DNA of 64,000 nucleotides from Undaria pinnatifida (Eukaryota; Sar; Phaeophyceae; Laminariales; Alariaceae), in NCBI GenBank assembly GCA_012845835.1, contig JABAKD010000024.1, forward strand, positions 7,157,103 through 7,221,102, read 5' to 3'. Numbering within the stretch: position 1 is the stretch's first letter; each line of letters opens with the position of its first letter. Under the pieces are notes generated by a model. The model searched no databases. It was not told the origin of the DNA and saw nothing but the letters and a program-made list of their open reading frames with translations. Shown piece by piece: positions 52,500 to 63,298 of this stretch. Position numbers and translations under genes: made by a program.

Positions 52500-55400
52500 A
52501 TAAAAATTAAAATACACTCCAGCTGTGAGATCGAAGATTTCGTCGAAACTCATCTTTGCAAGCTGTGTGTGATACTCCGATCGCGCGCATTACGAGTTGT
52601 GTGTCCTCATTAAGGATATAGGTCGGCGACTCCCCTTACAACTACAGTGTAGCTATCAGGGTCAACAGGATGATTTTAGTCAGTCTGTGCGCGGAAACTA
52701 TAAAACCCGTTTCTGAGGGGGACAAAATCTGACAGCTGTGAAGGGAAAGGGGGGCCTGGTTTTGATCAAAAGCGAGCGGGTTTGGAGGGGGGCGGGGGGG
52801 GGGGGGGGGAAAGGGGCAATTTGTGCATGTAAGCTATAAATCCTTTCGAGGGGATAAATCTGACGGTTTTGGCACCAGTATATTATTGGGGGCGGGGGGG
52901 GGGGGGGGGGGTGGGGCGGGGGGGGGGGGGGGGGGGTTGGGCGGGGGGGGCAGCTCAATATGTACCTGGAAACTATACATTATTTTGAGGGGATGAATGT
53001 GACAGTTTTGGAAATAATACATCAGTTTATCATGTATATCCTGGGGTAAGTCGTACAATCAGTGAGTAAAGAGAGGGTGGAGTGTTCGAGGGGGTGGGGT
53101 TGGGATGGGTTGGGGGGGAGGGTGGGGGGTGGGGGCGGGGGGGGGGGCGGGGGGGGGGGGGGGGGCGGGGAAGGGCTTTAGGTGAGGGGTTTGTTATACG
53201 TGTGGTGCTAGGTCTAGGCGAAGGTGCGGGTGATGGGGAAGAAGGGGGCGTTCGAGGCGGGGGGGGGGGGGGGGGGGAACACAGCGGCATGGATGGCTCT
53301 CGAAAGATAATGAGGTGATATCCTGTGCGTGAAGTGTTTATTAATGTGGCGGATTTCGATATTTGGTGAGGCGATTGAGTAAGGGAGAGCAAGAGGGGGG
53401 GGGGGGGGGGGATTTTTTAGGAGGTTTAGGTCACAAATAATATTCAAATACACTTCGGCTGTGAGATCAAAGATATGTAGCAGCTTGTTATACGCGTGGT
53501 GCTAGGTCTAGGCGATCGTGCAGGTGGTCGGAAAAGAGGGGGCGTTGGAGGGGGGGGGGAGGGCGGGGGGGGGGGGGGGTTGGAGGGAAAAAATAATTGA
53601 AAACTACGTCATGGATGGTCAGAAAGATAATGACGTGATATCAACTGCGTATAGGTGTTTATTACTCAGGCCGATTTTGATTGTGAGTGGGGCGTTTGGA
53701 CAGACTAGGCGGAAGGGGGGGGGGGGGGAGATTTCAATATGTGCGCGGAAACTATAAATTCTCAAAGGGGACAAACCTGACGATTGAAGCAATAAGACAT
53801 CCCTTTATATCATCTGGCTTGTAATGTTTACTATTCTAGAAGGTTTGATGTTAGATGCAGCATGCAACCCAGTGTTTAAGTGTAATACATATTGTGTGTT
53901 CAATATTCTGAACGAAGGGGAAAAATGAAAGATATGCCTTTTACGATCTCGTCGAATACTGCATGAATCCGGTACCGAAAATAAGAAACCGTATTCAGAG
54001 TACTCACCACGCGTACGAGTAGTGACTGCACATCAATTAAAAGATACGCATGGGCCCCACAGTCTCGAGTTCCAACACCCCTCCTCGATGATAGGTCAGC
54101 AATTACGGGGACATTTATGATGCTATTATTCCTTGTGTCACAGTGTGTCAGGGCCCTCGACCAACGAGTAGACCACTAATTCCACTCCTAAGACTAGATC
54201 GTATCGATGCCCCGAGTTCGCTGATGGCGCATTTTGGAGCACAGTGAGTACCCCGATTAATGATCACCCCGTGACAAGCCGAAACAAGCGCTCTCTACTA
54301 CACATCGTAACTGTAGTGGGCAGTATATATAGCGCTTGGTATAGGCGGGACATGCCGATTTGACCGCTCTTAAGCCCCGAATGTTCTTATCTTGGGCGCG
54401 CTTAAATAGATGCGTTATAAAAATAAAAATTCACTCCAGCTGTGAGATCAAACATTTTGTCGAAACTCATCTTTGCAAGCTGTGTGTGATACTCCGATCG
54501 CGCGTATCACTGGGTGTGTGTCCTCATTAAGGATTTAGGCCGTCGAGTCCCCTTAGACTACAGTGTATCTTGTATCAGAGTCAACAGGGTAATGTTAAAC
54601 AATAAGTGCGCAGAAACTACAAAATCCGTTTTTGAGAGGGACAAAATCTGAGGGCTGTGGAAGGAAATGCATCAGTTTATCATGTATATCCTGTAAGACG
54701 TATAACCGGTGAGGGGAGGGCGGAGAGTTTAAGGGCTTGGGGGCCGGGGGCGGGGAGACCGGGGGGGTTGCAAAAGAGGGGGGAGCGGCGGGGGGAAGGG
54801 GGAGGGGGGAGGGCGGGGGCTACTCAACCTCTGTGCGCGGAAACTATACACCCTTTAAGGGGACTTATCTGACGGTTGTGGAAGGAATGTATCAGTTTAT
54901 CATGTATATCCTGTAAGACGTACAACCGGTGAGGGGAGGGCGGAGTGTTCGAAGAGTTGGGGGGAAGGGGGGATTCCAACCGCTTTACGTCGCATAAATA
55001 TATACCTAGTGAAAATTTACTATACGCGTGGTGCTAGGTCTAGGCGATGGTGCGGGTGGCGGAGAGGGAGGGGGCGGGGGGGGGGGGGGGGTAATATATG
55101 AATTGGAGCTACGGCATGGATGGCTAGAAAGCTATTAATAATGAGGTGATATCACCTGTGTGTCTGGTAGTGTTTATTACTCTAGCAGTCTTTGATTTTA
55201 GGTGGGGAGGCGGGAGAAAACAAAACGAGGGGGGGGCGGGGGGGAGGGGGGGGGCAACCGCTTTTTTAGGTCGCATAAATGTGTATCTGGTAAAAACTTA
55301 CTATTATACGTGCTAGGTCTAGGCGATGGTGCAGGTAGCGGGGAAGGAGGGAGGGGGGGGGGGAGATAAATGAATGGCAGCTACAGCATGGCTGGCTGGA

Positions 55401-55650
55401 TAGGTAATGAGGCGATATCACCTTCTGGTAGGGTTTATTACTCCATCTAGCAGCTTTGATTTTAGGTGGGGCGGCGGGGAAATGGGGTGGGGGGCGTGTG
55501 TATCAGAGGGAGGGGGTGGGGAAGGGGTGGCGGTGGTGATGGTGGTGATGGTGGCGAGGAACGGAGGTGGATGATAGCAATATATTCTACCTGCCGTGTT
55601 ACATGCAGATGCCCAATGCTTCAAAGATCAACAATGAAGCGGCAGGGGGG
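52500..55650 (+). repeat. R1 composite repeats with strand-biased poly-G cluster
   Basis: R1 heads at 52,505 and 54,420 and a partial at 53,445 are each followed by the R1 body. At least four units contain TATACGCGTGGTGCTAGGTC, then GGCGATGGTGCGGGTGG (about 53,194, 53,488, 55,020, 55,300). Poly-G runs of 8 to about 20 occur on the plus strand only, for example 52,789-52,809, 52,889-52,950, 53,130-53,167, 53,260-53,277, 53,397-53,411 and 55,077-55,091. The Pro-rich minus ORFs here are artefacts. Confidence 0.85.
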
Positions 55651-55930
55651 AAAGATGCATGCTACAATAATAGAGGTACGCCGTAGCACTTTTCGTCTGA
55701 AATATTTTCTGAATGACGGGACACTCACTCCTTAACCCAAAATCGTCGGGAACAAGCCATTTATTTGTTTTTCATTATTCTCGTTGTGTGCCTAGCTAGA
55801 CCATGGGCTTTTTCATCGGGTTTAGGCAGTTTTGTTTTCTCCAGATCACTTTTTGGGAGAGGTCGTAAGCTCCCCAATTGAGGGGTAGTATTAGAAAAAA
55901 AAAGCGGCGCACCTCTATCGTAGCACGCGT
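55648..55930. mobile_element. M1 TIR element outside the BCS1-like gene
   Basis: Ends GATGCATGCTACAATAATAG and GCGCACCTCTATCGTAGCAC. It contains GACGGGACACTCACTCCTTA and CCATGGGCTTTTTCATCGGG. Confidence 0.72.
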
Positions 55931-56009
55931 CGAAAATTGATATTTCGATATATTGTTTTCACTTTGATGCTATCTATACGAGTAGTAGTGCTTCTGATCA
56001 TCGCATAAT

Positions 56010-57530
56010 GTTATAAGGCTGAGTTTGGGTAAGCTATTGGTTAACCTATTGCAAGTGGTCAAACGGACGAATGCCCCATTAATTACCTTAACAAATGGCG
56101 TCGTCGACAGACCATGGGTTTTTGGGTCGTGGGTTCGACCCCACCATCCACAATAACAAACCTATCAGACTTTCCCCATGTCCAACCTGTAAAATACTCT
56201 CCCCGGTATGCCCAGGAAATGAAACGCCTTGGATATTGACAGGTCCGCCGTATATCCGTATCCCGCCGTTTCAGGGGGGAAGAGTGTTATAAGGCTTAGG
56301 TTGGGTAAGCTATTGGTTAACCTTTTGCAAGTGGTCAAACGGACTAATGCCCCACTAATACCTTAACAAATGGCGTCGTCGACAGACCATGGGTTTTTGG
56401 GTCGTGGGTTCAAATCCCACATCCACCTGAACTAAACTTTTTCAGACTTTCCCCATGTCGAACTTGAAAAATACCAGGGTAGTCCTCGGGAAAATTCCCG
56501 AGGTAATTTTCCCGTGCTGTACGTCGGTCCCGGTACTCGGCGGAATACCGTCATATTTGGGCAAACCGTGTACCGCCGAAGGCGGAACCGTCAAAAATCG
56601 AAAAATCGTCAACCGTTTAAAAAGTACCGTCATTTTGCAGCACCGCCATAAAAGTACCGTCAAATAAGCGAAGTACCGTTTCCCGTTTAGAAAAACCGTC
56701 ATATTGAGAACCGTCAAAGATTGTAGGGTGATGGTTTTCATTGAATGTTTTCATGTTTTAGGTTTTATTGTTTTATTGTTTACAGTAGTAGTAGTATTGT
56801 TTTATTGTCTTATTTTGGTGCTAAATGTCTAAATGTTGTTTCGCGTGAGGCTGGTGAGTTTGTCAGCTTGACGGTTCGACGATTAGTCTAGCCTCTATTC
56901 GTCCGTTCTATATAGGTATGCAGGAACATCAGCGGGGTGGTGCCGGCATGCTTGATCACCGCCCGGCAGGTACTGTCAAGTATTTCGTCATTCGTAATTC
57001 TGTATTTCTCAGTGGCGGAACCGTCATATTTCAGTACCCTCAAAAAAGTACCGTCAAATTTGGCAGTACCGGGACCGGTACCGTCGTTTTGCAGTAGTAC
57101 CGCCAAAAAAGTACCGTCAAATATCGAAAAACCGTCTACCGTCTAGAAAATACCGTCACTTTTCGATACCGCCGAAAAAGTACCGTCAGATTCGGCGATA
57201 CCGTGTACCGCCAAAAGTGGTACCGTGAAAAATCGAAATACCGTCAACCGTTTGAAAAGTACCGTCATTTCGCAATAAATACCGTCCGATCTGGTACCGT
57301 AAAAAAAAACGGTACCGAGGACTACCCTGAAAAATACTCTCCCCGGTATACCCAGGAAATGAAACGGCTTGGATGTATTGACAGGTCCGCCGGTATGTCC
57401 GGCCGACCTGCTATCCCGCTGTTTCAGGGGGAGGGGGTGTTTCAAGGCTTAGTTTGGGTAAGCTATTGGTTAATCTTTTGCAAATGGCCAAATGGACAAA
57501 TGCCCCACAAATTACCTTAACATTAACATA
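56010..57530 (+). repeat. 276-bp tandem repeat with tRNA-like T-arm
   Basis: Units start GTTATAAGGC at 56,010 and 56,286, and a third partial starts at about 57,439. Each contains an A-box-like GTGGTCAAACGG. The first two have a T-arm-like hairpin: GTGGGTTCGACCCCAC at 56,129, and GTGGGTTCAAATCCCAC at 56,404 with a perfect 5-bp stem and 7-base loop. The acceptor and anticodon arms are not convincing. The second unit is split by the hAT-like element. Confidence 0.75.
56475..57329. mobile_element. hAT-like non-autonomous DNA transposon (855 bp)
   Basis: The 15-bp ends CAGGGTAGTCCTCGG are perfect inverted repeats. They are flanked by an 8-bp duplication AAAAATAC (56,467-56,474 and 57,330-57,337). 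The uninterrupted neighbouring unit of the host tandem repeat shows the empty site. An 8-bp duplication with a CAGGG start is the hAT signature. The subterminal regions carry at least 15 copies of ACCGTC, nearly all in the same orientation. No transposase is encoded. Confidence 0.9.
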
Positions 57531-58239
57531 ATACTAGTACTGCTTCGTACGGCAGATACTTACGGTATGCTTTATATGTCATTTATAACAATATGCCCTG
57601 GTATGACCTAATTTAAGGTGGTCTATTAATAGATGGCTGTACCATGGTATCACCTGAGCTATAGACAACCATTGGGGCATTGGTCTTTTCGATACACCTG
57701 GCGTATATGGTATACTATACTCCGACAACCAGGCCTGGCTAATTGTGCGATAAGCATATTAATGAATACAAGACAGCCATTTGGAACAGGCATTTAGAAC
57801 TGTGCTATGCAATGATGTGTTATAGCTTCGGTGTGTGCTGTTATACTTGCATCGGGTAGATGGTGCCGTAAGATAGAAACATTCCAATCGACATGTGCAA
57901 CCATGTAGTATCACCATGACGACTATTTTATATTAATTCGAATGGAAAGCTTGCTAAATATTTATGTTGCTAGATATACCTTTCATTTTTTATAATATTT
58001 CTAATATATATATATGCATATGTACCATTTTGATTTTTTTGCCTAGTCCGTCCCTTTTTCTCCGCCGGCGCAGAGTTTTCTTGTGTGCTTTCTTCTGCAA
58101 TGCGATCAGACTACCCGTCGGTATATTATCAGCCGTGTGCCGGGCTCATGGGACGTCCGTGGCGCGAGCTATGGCCGCGGAAAGCCGCCGAGACTGGCTC
58201 TATTTTGCGGGGTATGAGACGCTTCTGTCCCCGGGCAAC
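57531..58239. other. No gene recognised
   Basis: A/T-rich sequence with TATATATA runs near 58,005. The plus ORF 57,964-58,272 has a hydrophobic start but no recognisable domain and runs into a TIR. Confidence 0.4.
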
Positions 58240-59010
58240 CACACACTAGACGTATTTAAGCCTCGAGGTTAGGTCTTAAGTACTTCCAACTGGAAGAGCT
58301 AGGCCATTCGATACTTCGACCTTAAACGCATTAAAAAAACACCATATGTCTAAAACTCGAAATAGCTGGTCTCTTTCAGTACGCATAAAAAGAAAAGCCG
58401 AGGAAAGATCAAACTACTTGAAAATATACTGTGATATTTCTGCACTACTCCAGACGCAGATGGCAAGACGAGGATTCATGTCATGAGTCAGCACATGAGT
58501 GGGTGGGAACTTCGAGAAAGACCCTCCCCTGCCCATGCTGTGCGAGCTTGAACAAACGGCCAAAACAAATAACTGGTGCCTGGCAAAAACATTGAGTGCT
58601 TCGTACTCCATACTCGCTTCATATGTAGGATACCTCGCAGGCGTCTGCCGCCTTCGGTGTGCCTCAGTGTGGCAGTCAGTACAGCAGCACAGCAGGACTG
58701 GCCCTCAACCCGGTTCAATTTCCACCCTCGAAATGTAGGCATCCGTCTGATGTTTCCTCGAGCTTTTGTCGTCTGAAATGCTGTTGTTTGCTGGAAAATA
58801 CTCGGAAAATTGCTTCAAATATGCACTTGGGCCAAAATGTGCCCAAGTGCATATTTTGGGAAAATCCATATCTCACCGTGGTCTGCCGTGGTCGTTAGGT
58901 CGATAAAATAGACCTATTTTGTAGACATTTAAGACACGATAGGGCTTAATTTGGTTTAGAGCCAAAAATATAGGCATATCGCCAGGCTTAAATACGTCTA
59001 CTACACACAC
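58240..59010. mobile_element. Putative TIR element (771 bp) with internal hairpin
   Basis: CACACACTAGACGTATTTAA at the left (58,240) and TTAAATACGTCTACTACACA at the right are inverted, with a 16-base exact core AGACGTATTTAAGCCT. A hairpin with 14-bp stems (ATATGCACTTGGGC) and an 8-base loop lies at about 58,820-58,855. No target duplication was found. Confidence 0.45.
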
Positions 59011-59242
59011 GGTGGAACTTTAGTCCTCGCACGTACATCGGGGTGGCATCAAAATGTATTTGCGAGAGAATTTTCCCGCACTGCTAGACGCGGGCGCGGT
59101 GTATATGTACCCGCTGCAACGACGTGAACTATGTCATTACTGTGAGTTCTCCCTCACCATTGACACGGTGGTTACCACACAGCAGTAGCGAAACCTGTAT
59201 AAAGAGATATAAAGTAGCCACACAACCCAAGCAAAAGTAACG

Positions 59243-60285
59243 ATGTGCACACAACAGACCATATCGGCAACAAACATCGGTATAAGCACGCGGGGAAAAA
59301 TACTGGACACCGAAAACAAACAACAAATTGACACCAATGATTCCTCTAACAGCAGCGACAGCAATACAAACCCATCAGACAGCGAAAATGATCAAGACAA
59401 CAATAGCGGTAACAATAACAATTCTGGTCAATGGTCCATTATTCCCGAGATTGGTGATGGTGCATGTTTATTAAGATGTATCTCGCGTCGTGTGCACAAC
59501 AACCCAGCTTTACATCACATCGTCCGTGCACATATTATTGCCCACATCACAACCAATTTGTACACCGTTATCCCAGGATCAGGTTTCAACACCTTCCACG
59601 ACAGCATCTTAGCTGGAGCAAATCAAGGTCATGTAGATAATAAAGAATAATTTGTCGTTGTAGACAATATATTTTTCTGAACGGAACAAACAACGCCAAC
59701 GTGCCCGAAAAAGTTCCGTTTGTCTTGCAAAGTTCCGTCAGCAGCACCACCAGCAAGCAGCACGTAGTCCATAGACTCTAAGTTTACTGTGAGTTCTCCC
59801 TCACAATTGACACGGTTTCTGGTCAATGGTCCATTATTCCCGAGATTGGTGATGGTGCATGTTTATTAAGATGTATCTCGCGTCGTGTGCACAACAACCC
59901 AGCTTTACATCACATCGTCCGTGCACATATTATTGCCCACATCACAACCAATTTGTACACCGTTGTCCCAGGATCAGGTTTCAACACTTTCCACGACAGC
60001 ATCTTAGCTGGAGCAAATCAAGAACTTGTGGAAGAAGTCGCTGGATCTCAACCTACTACATATTCGAGTGTCGAAGAGTATCTCCAGTTCATGTCACAGC
60101 CTTACGCATATGCTACAAACGTAGAATTAATTGCTGCCACGCAGTTATACGGAGTGGACTTTCGAATAACGTATCACACCGAGCCTCAGCAATATCCCAA
60201 CCCTCCTCCTCCAAATGTCAGTGATATCTTATATTATCCACATTCTTTCCACTACGCATCCCTCCGATATACACCTTCTGCATAA
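59243..60285 (+). CDS. OTU-type cysteine protease-like protein (two-exon model)
   Basis: Model: exon 59,243-59,627, intron 59,628-60,022 (GT...AG), exon 60,023-60,285, giving 648 nt and 215 aa. The N-terminal 60 residues are Asn/Ser/Asp-rich and disordered. The OTU catalytic loop follows, GDGACLLRCISRRV (Asp-Gly-x-Cys), and the domain ends with PHSFHYASLRY, which supplies the catalytic His. OTU proteins remove ubiquitin from proteins, and OTU domains are also carried by some transposons and viruses. Unspliced, the first frame stops at 59,650, and the second copy (59,818-60,285) starts without a good ATG. The putative intron consists mostly of a second copy of the first exon's end. Splicing is not proven. 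Confidence 0.6.
59628..60022 (+). repeat. Tandem-duplicated segment of the OTU gene / putative intron
   Basis: 59,818-60,022 repeats 59,421-59,627 almost exactly (TCTGGTCAATGGTCCATTAT to GGAGCAAATCAAG). TTACTGTGAGTTCTCCCTCA precedes both copies (about 59,137 and 59,785). The first copy ends CAAATCAAG before GTCATG (a donor), and the second ends CAAATCAAG before AACTTG (an acceptor). Confidence 0.8.
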
Positions 60286-60758
60286 ATACTTCATCATCAG
60301 TTGTAGTCATTCGACTTGCGTCGCCCCCGGGAGGCACGTGTCCACCTCCCGAAGGGGAACCTTGTATATATATACCATTACGACTAAAAACCAGCTAAAA
60401 TGTGTGCCGGATATGATTTCAAGAGGTGGGTGTGTGTTCTTTACATTAAACTGATACTTGCATCCATTTACATCCTGCGCAATCAATAAACCGTGCCGTG
60501 TTAGGCTCTGGAGTCTCCCATTAAAATACAAAGATACATTTTGCAAATACAGCAAGCAAGGTGGTGTAATAAATGCAATGCCACAGCCAATGAACACGAG
60601 GGGGAGAAGTGTAAAACAGCACACGGGCTTAAATGTTTTCAAGAGACGCTTGATGTGCCCGTGCTCAATTACGTTACTTTGTCAGGCATATTATGTTACT
60701 TCGTTCGGCACAGGTTAGAAGGCGATCATGCAGACGGTACGTACAAAGTACGGTACTA
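60286..60758. other. No clear gene; Cys-rich short ORF
   Basis: The plus frame 60,541-60,762 reads CNKCNATANEHEGEKCKTAH, a possible zinc-binding cluster, then GILCYFVRHRLEGDHADG. It has no supported start and no family assignment. Confidence 0.3.
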
Positions 60759-61046
60759 TTAATAGGTTGTTAGTAGTGTTATTAATAGGTTGTTCGTAGT
60801 GCGGTCTTTTTTACCACAAATGTAACAACACAGCTGCCTGTAATTCCTATTCACATTGTTAGATAATATACGATAATGTGTCCTGTATTTTCCATGTTGT
60901 CGAAGAGGTCGTGGCCCTCCTGTATGTAGATGTCGCGTCCACGCCTTATGCTCGTGGTAGTGGTACTCACGAAACAAACATGCCCTAGCATTTAGTGGAT
61001 AATCGCTGAGTGATGTTCCTTTCCTCCATATCACACCAGGTAGCAT
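60759..61046 (-). CDS. Hypothetical ORF with CxxC, possibly element-derived
   Basis: 95 codons. The end contains YRQLCCYICGKKDRTTNN, a short CxxC-basic motif like the cysteine-rich tails of some transposases. The first half has YPLNARACLFREYHYHEHKA. There is no match I can name. The next minus frame upstream (61,081-61,344) may belong to the same former gene. Confidence 0.3.
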   Translation of the reverse strand: MLPGVIWRKGTSLSDYPLNARACLFREYHYHEHKAWTRHLHTGGPRPLRQHGKYRTHYRILSNNVNRNYRQLCCYICGKKDRTTNNLLITLLTTY

Positions 61047-61080
61047 ATGTCAACGCTTAAAAATGACTAACGAAAATTAT

Positions 61081-61344
61081 TCACACACCATATACAGAGG
61101 AGACGCGGCCTGCAGATTGCTCAGTGTACCAACGGTCAGGATCAGGTTGTCGAGCAGCTATGATATGATCTAGATCGTGATCAGATCTGTCTGATTTGTT
61201 CAAAAATGTTGAAGGAGTCATTCCACGATAGGGATTTGCACTTTTTGAACCAAGCGTTTCTGACCGGTTGATCTCCTCAAGTATTTGTGGAGCTATCTGT
61301 AAAAAATACGCGTGATATTTTTCACGAGAAGATTGTTTTTTCAA
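61081..61344 (-). CDS. Hypothetical ORF (87 codons)
   Basis: It reads REKYHAYFLQIAPQILEEIN then PYRGMTPSTFLNKSDRSDHD and RWYTEQSAGRVSSVYGV. Composition is protein-like and soluble, but no domain is recognised and the start is uncertain. Confidence 0.3.
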   Translation of the reverse strand: MKKQSSREKYHAYFLQIAPQILEEINRSETLGSKSANPYRGMTPSTFLNKSDRSDHDLDHIIAARQPDPDRWYTEQSAGRVSSVYGV

Positions 61345-61354
61345 CTACTAGCCC

Positions 61355-61480
61355 ATAGAAACTTTGGTCGGGTTGCGCAAACGAATGTCTTCCAATTCAT
61401 GCTTCGGTTGAGATATGGAGCCCCTCCTCGCGTTTGGAGCTCCGAAACACCCCTCCTAGAGCGTGGGATGTGACTCATTG
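61355..61480. mobile_element. M2 TIR element, partial
   Basis: GGTCGGGTTGCGCAAACGAA, then TGAGATATGGAGCCCC and TAGAGCGTGGGATGTGA, match one half of M2. Confidence 0.6.
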
Positions 61481-62752
61481 TAAAAAGGGCGCCGGATCCA
61501 GAGACGTCGAATCGGGTGTTGTAGCTCCCCAGTTGAGGATCCCTGTCAGTCATTTTGGAATGGTTGGGTTCAAAATGCGCTCATACATCGGACAGATCAC
61601 GATCTGAATCATATTGATCATACAGATCATCATCGTACATATCCTACCGTAAGAGTATAGGGTGGGGACACAGAGTGTCCCCTGCAGGTATGCCAATTGA
61701 GCAGGTCGTCGGAGAGCACTCACTTTCTTAGCCTTAGCTTTATTCGATTCCACTAGAGCCCCGGATGGCTTCTGAAATCAGAGGCACGCGCCTCCGATCT
61801 ATTTCCAGACTATCCCGAATGTAAAACGCCAACCTTATCATACGAAACCCATCCAAATTATCTCAACTTACATAATTACAGGCGTTCGAGGCCGTATATT
61901 AACACTAGTCCACCCAGATGAGCCGCATATGCAGAAATATGGGAGATTCGGGGAAACTCCGGTTCTACGAACTAGACCATGAGTCGAAGGTGTGGCTCCT
62001 CCAAACCCACTCCCATACCTCTAACGGTCGGGCTATGGAGCAGGAACACGCGAAGAAAAGCAATTAAAGGAAACGCAGACTCTACAACAAGGCAAAAGCC
62101 GCGTACCGCCGGTGTGGCGGGAGGGGCCAGAAAACGCGCTAGAACCTGCGGCTTACCGCCGATGTGGCGGGGGGGGGCAAGAATGACATTACGGCAAACC
62201 AACCACAGAAACCGTACTATGGCGAGGCGAGCCCTCGTCGATATGGGGGGGAACGCAGGCGCTAACACAAGGAAGAAGTCATGCGAAAAACCTCCCGCGG
62301 GCCATCGGCATGACGGGAGGGTTAGACGAAGAAACGACAAATACCCGGGATGGAAGGTGGCCGCACCTACAGCCCCGTGAGGGGGGGAAGTGTTTAGCCG
62401 AAAACCTAAAGTAGAACCAGTACAACACACCAAAAAATAAAAGATGACGCACAGGCCCGTACATAGCCCTGTTCCACGTTACACGCGAACAGGGTACCGT
62501 GGTCGCTCCCCGGCTCTAGGCTGAGAAGGGCTTTGAAAGCGAAAGCCCTGCGCCACAGATAGCGGCGTTTTACCCGAACCCTGGTCCAGCACTGAGCAGG
62601 GGCTCGGTGGGACAAAAAGAACAAAAAATATAAGAACCGCCCCAAAATCCGACCAAGACTCTCAGGACACCACGAACAACCCGAAGACAAAGACACAAAC
62701 CTCATAACCCCAAAACATGGAGAACTACCGAGGAGCGGTAGCGGCTTGACAG

Positions 62753-63298
62753 TCAACTGGCCACGGCCGCGCCTCGAGATTCGTCTCCGTTACGTTGGAT
62801 CCCCCGAGGAAACGCTGTGGCGACGTAAACTTGCAGGCACCAAGAGCCTCGTACGGTTCCCGTCGAAGTTGTGTAGCGCGCCGGGAGAAGAAGAACTTTA
62901 ATCGGTCCCGGGTCGTCCAGAAAGCAGACCAGGTATACCTTGTACTCGGTAGTGCTCGCGCTGATTTTGCCTAGCCACCATAAGCCATCGTCTCCCTTGT
63001 ACCAAGAGTGGGCTCCCATAGGAAGTACCGTGTCGTGGTAGCAACGGAGCCAATCAGCGAGGGGAGCACACGCGTACCCCGGCGCTGGGAAACGTTCCCC
63101 GTTGTTGCGGGAGAGCTCGCGCTGTGCCGCCCCGATCCGTATTCGGCGGTACAGGCGGTCGGTTTGGCGGTGCAGGTCCGGGGCTCCGGCCCATAAGGCA
63201 AGATGTGGGAATGGGAGAGGTGGAGGTCCATTTCCCGCTCCCAGGAAGGTCCGGAGAGTCCCGCCCAGTGCGTCTTGTATGCACCGCGATGACGCCAC
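62753..63298 (-). CDS. pol: Gypsy B pol C-terminus, copy 2 (181 codons)
   Basis: This parallels 17,145-17,624, with RELSRNNGERFPAPGYACAP and the aromatic barrel-like module SWYKGDDGLWWLGKISASTT, YLVCFLDDPGPIKVLLLP, ending DESRGAAVAS. The upstream part (MPKYLPAGLTQYVRNRFCKK, QITGHQSVRWRGGVIAVH) is in another frame, 63,054-63,455, so there is a frameshift near 63,290. Confidence 0.72.
   Translation of the reverse strand: MASSRCIQDALGGTLRTFLGAGNGPPPLPFPHLALWAGAPDLHRQTDRLYRRIRIGAAQRELSRNNGERFPAPGYACAPLADWLRCYHDTVLPMGAHSWYKGDDGLWWLGKISASTTEYKVYLVCFLDDPGPIKVLLLPARYTTSTGTVRGSWCLQVYVATAFPRGIQRNGDESRGAAVAS

Noticed and set aside
52698-53453. Pro-rich minus-strand ORFs
   Set aside because: They are translations of poly-G runs read as CCC, with no domain or conserved flanks.
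56129-56144. Functional tRNA gene
   Set aside because: Only the T-arm is convincing; no matching acceptor or anticodon stem could be paired.
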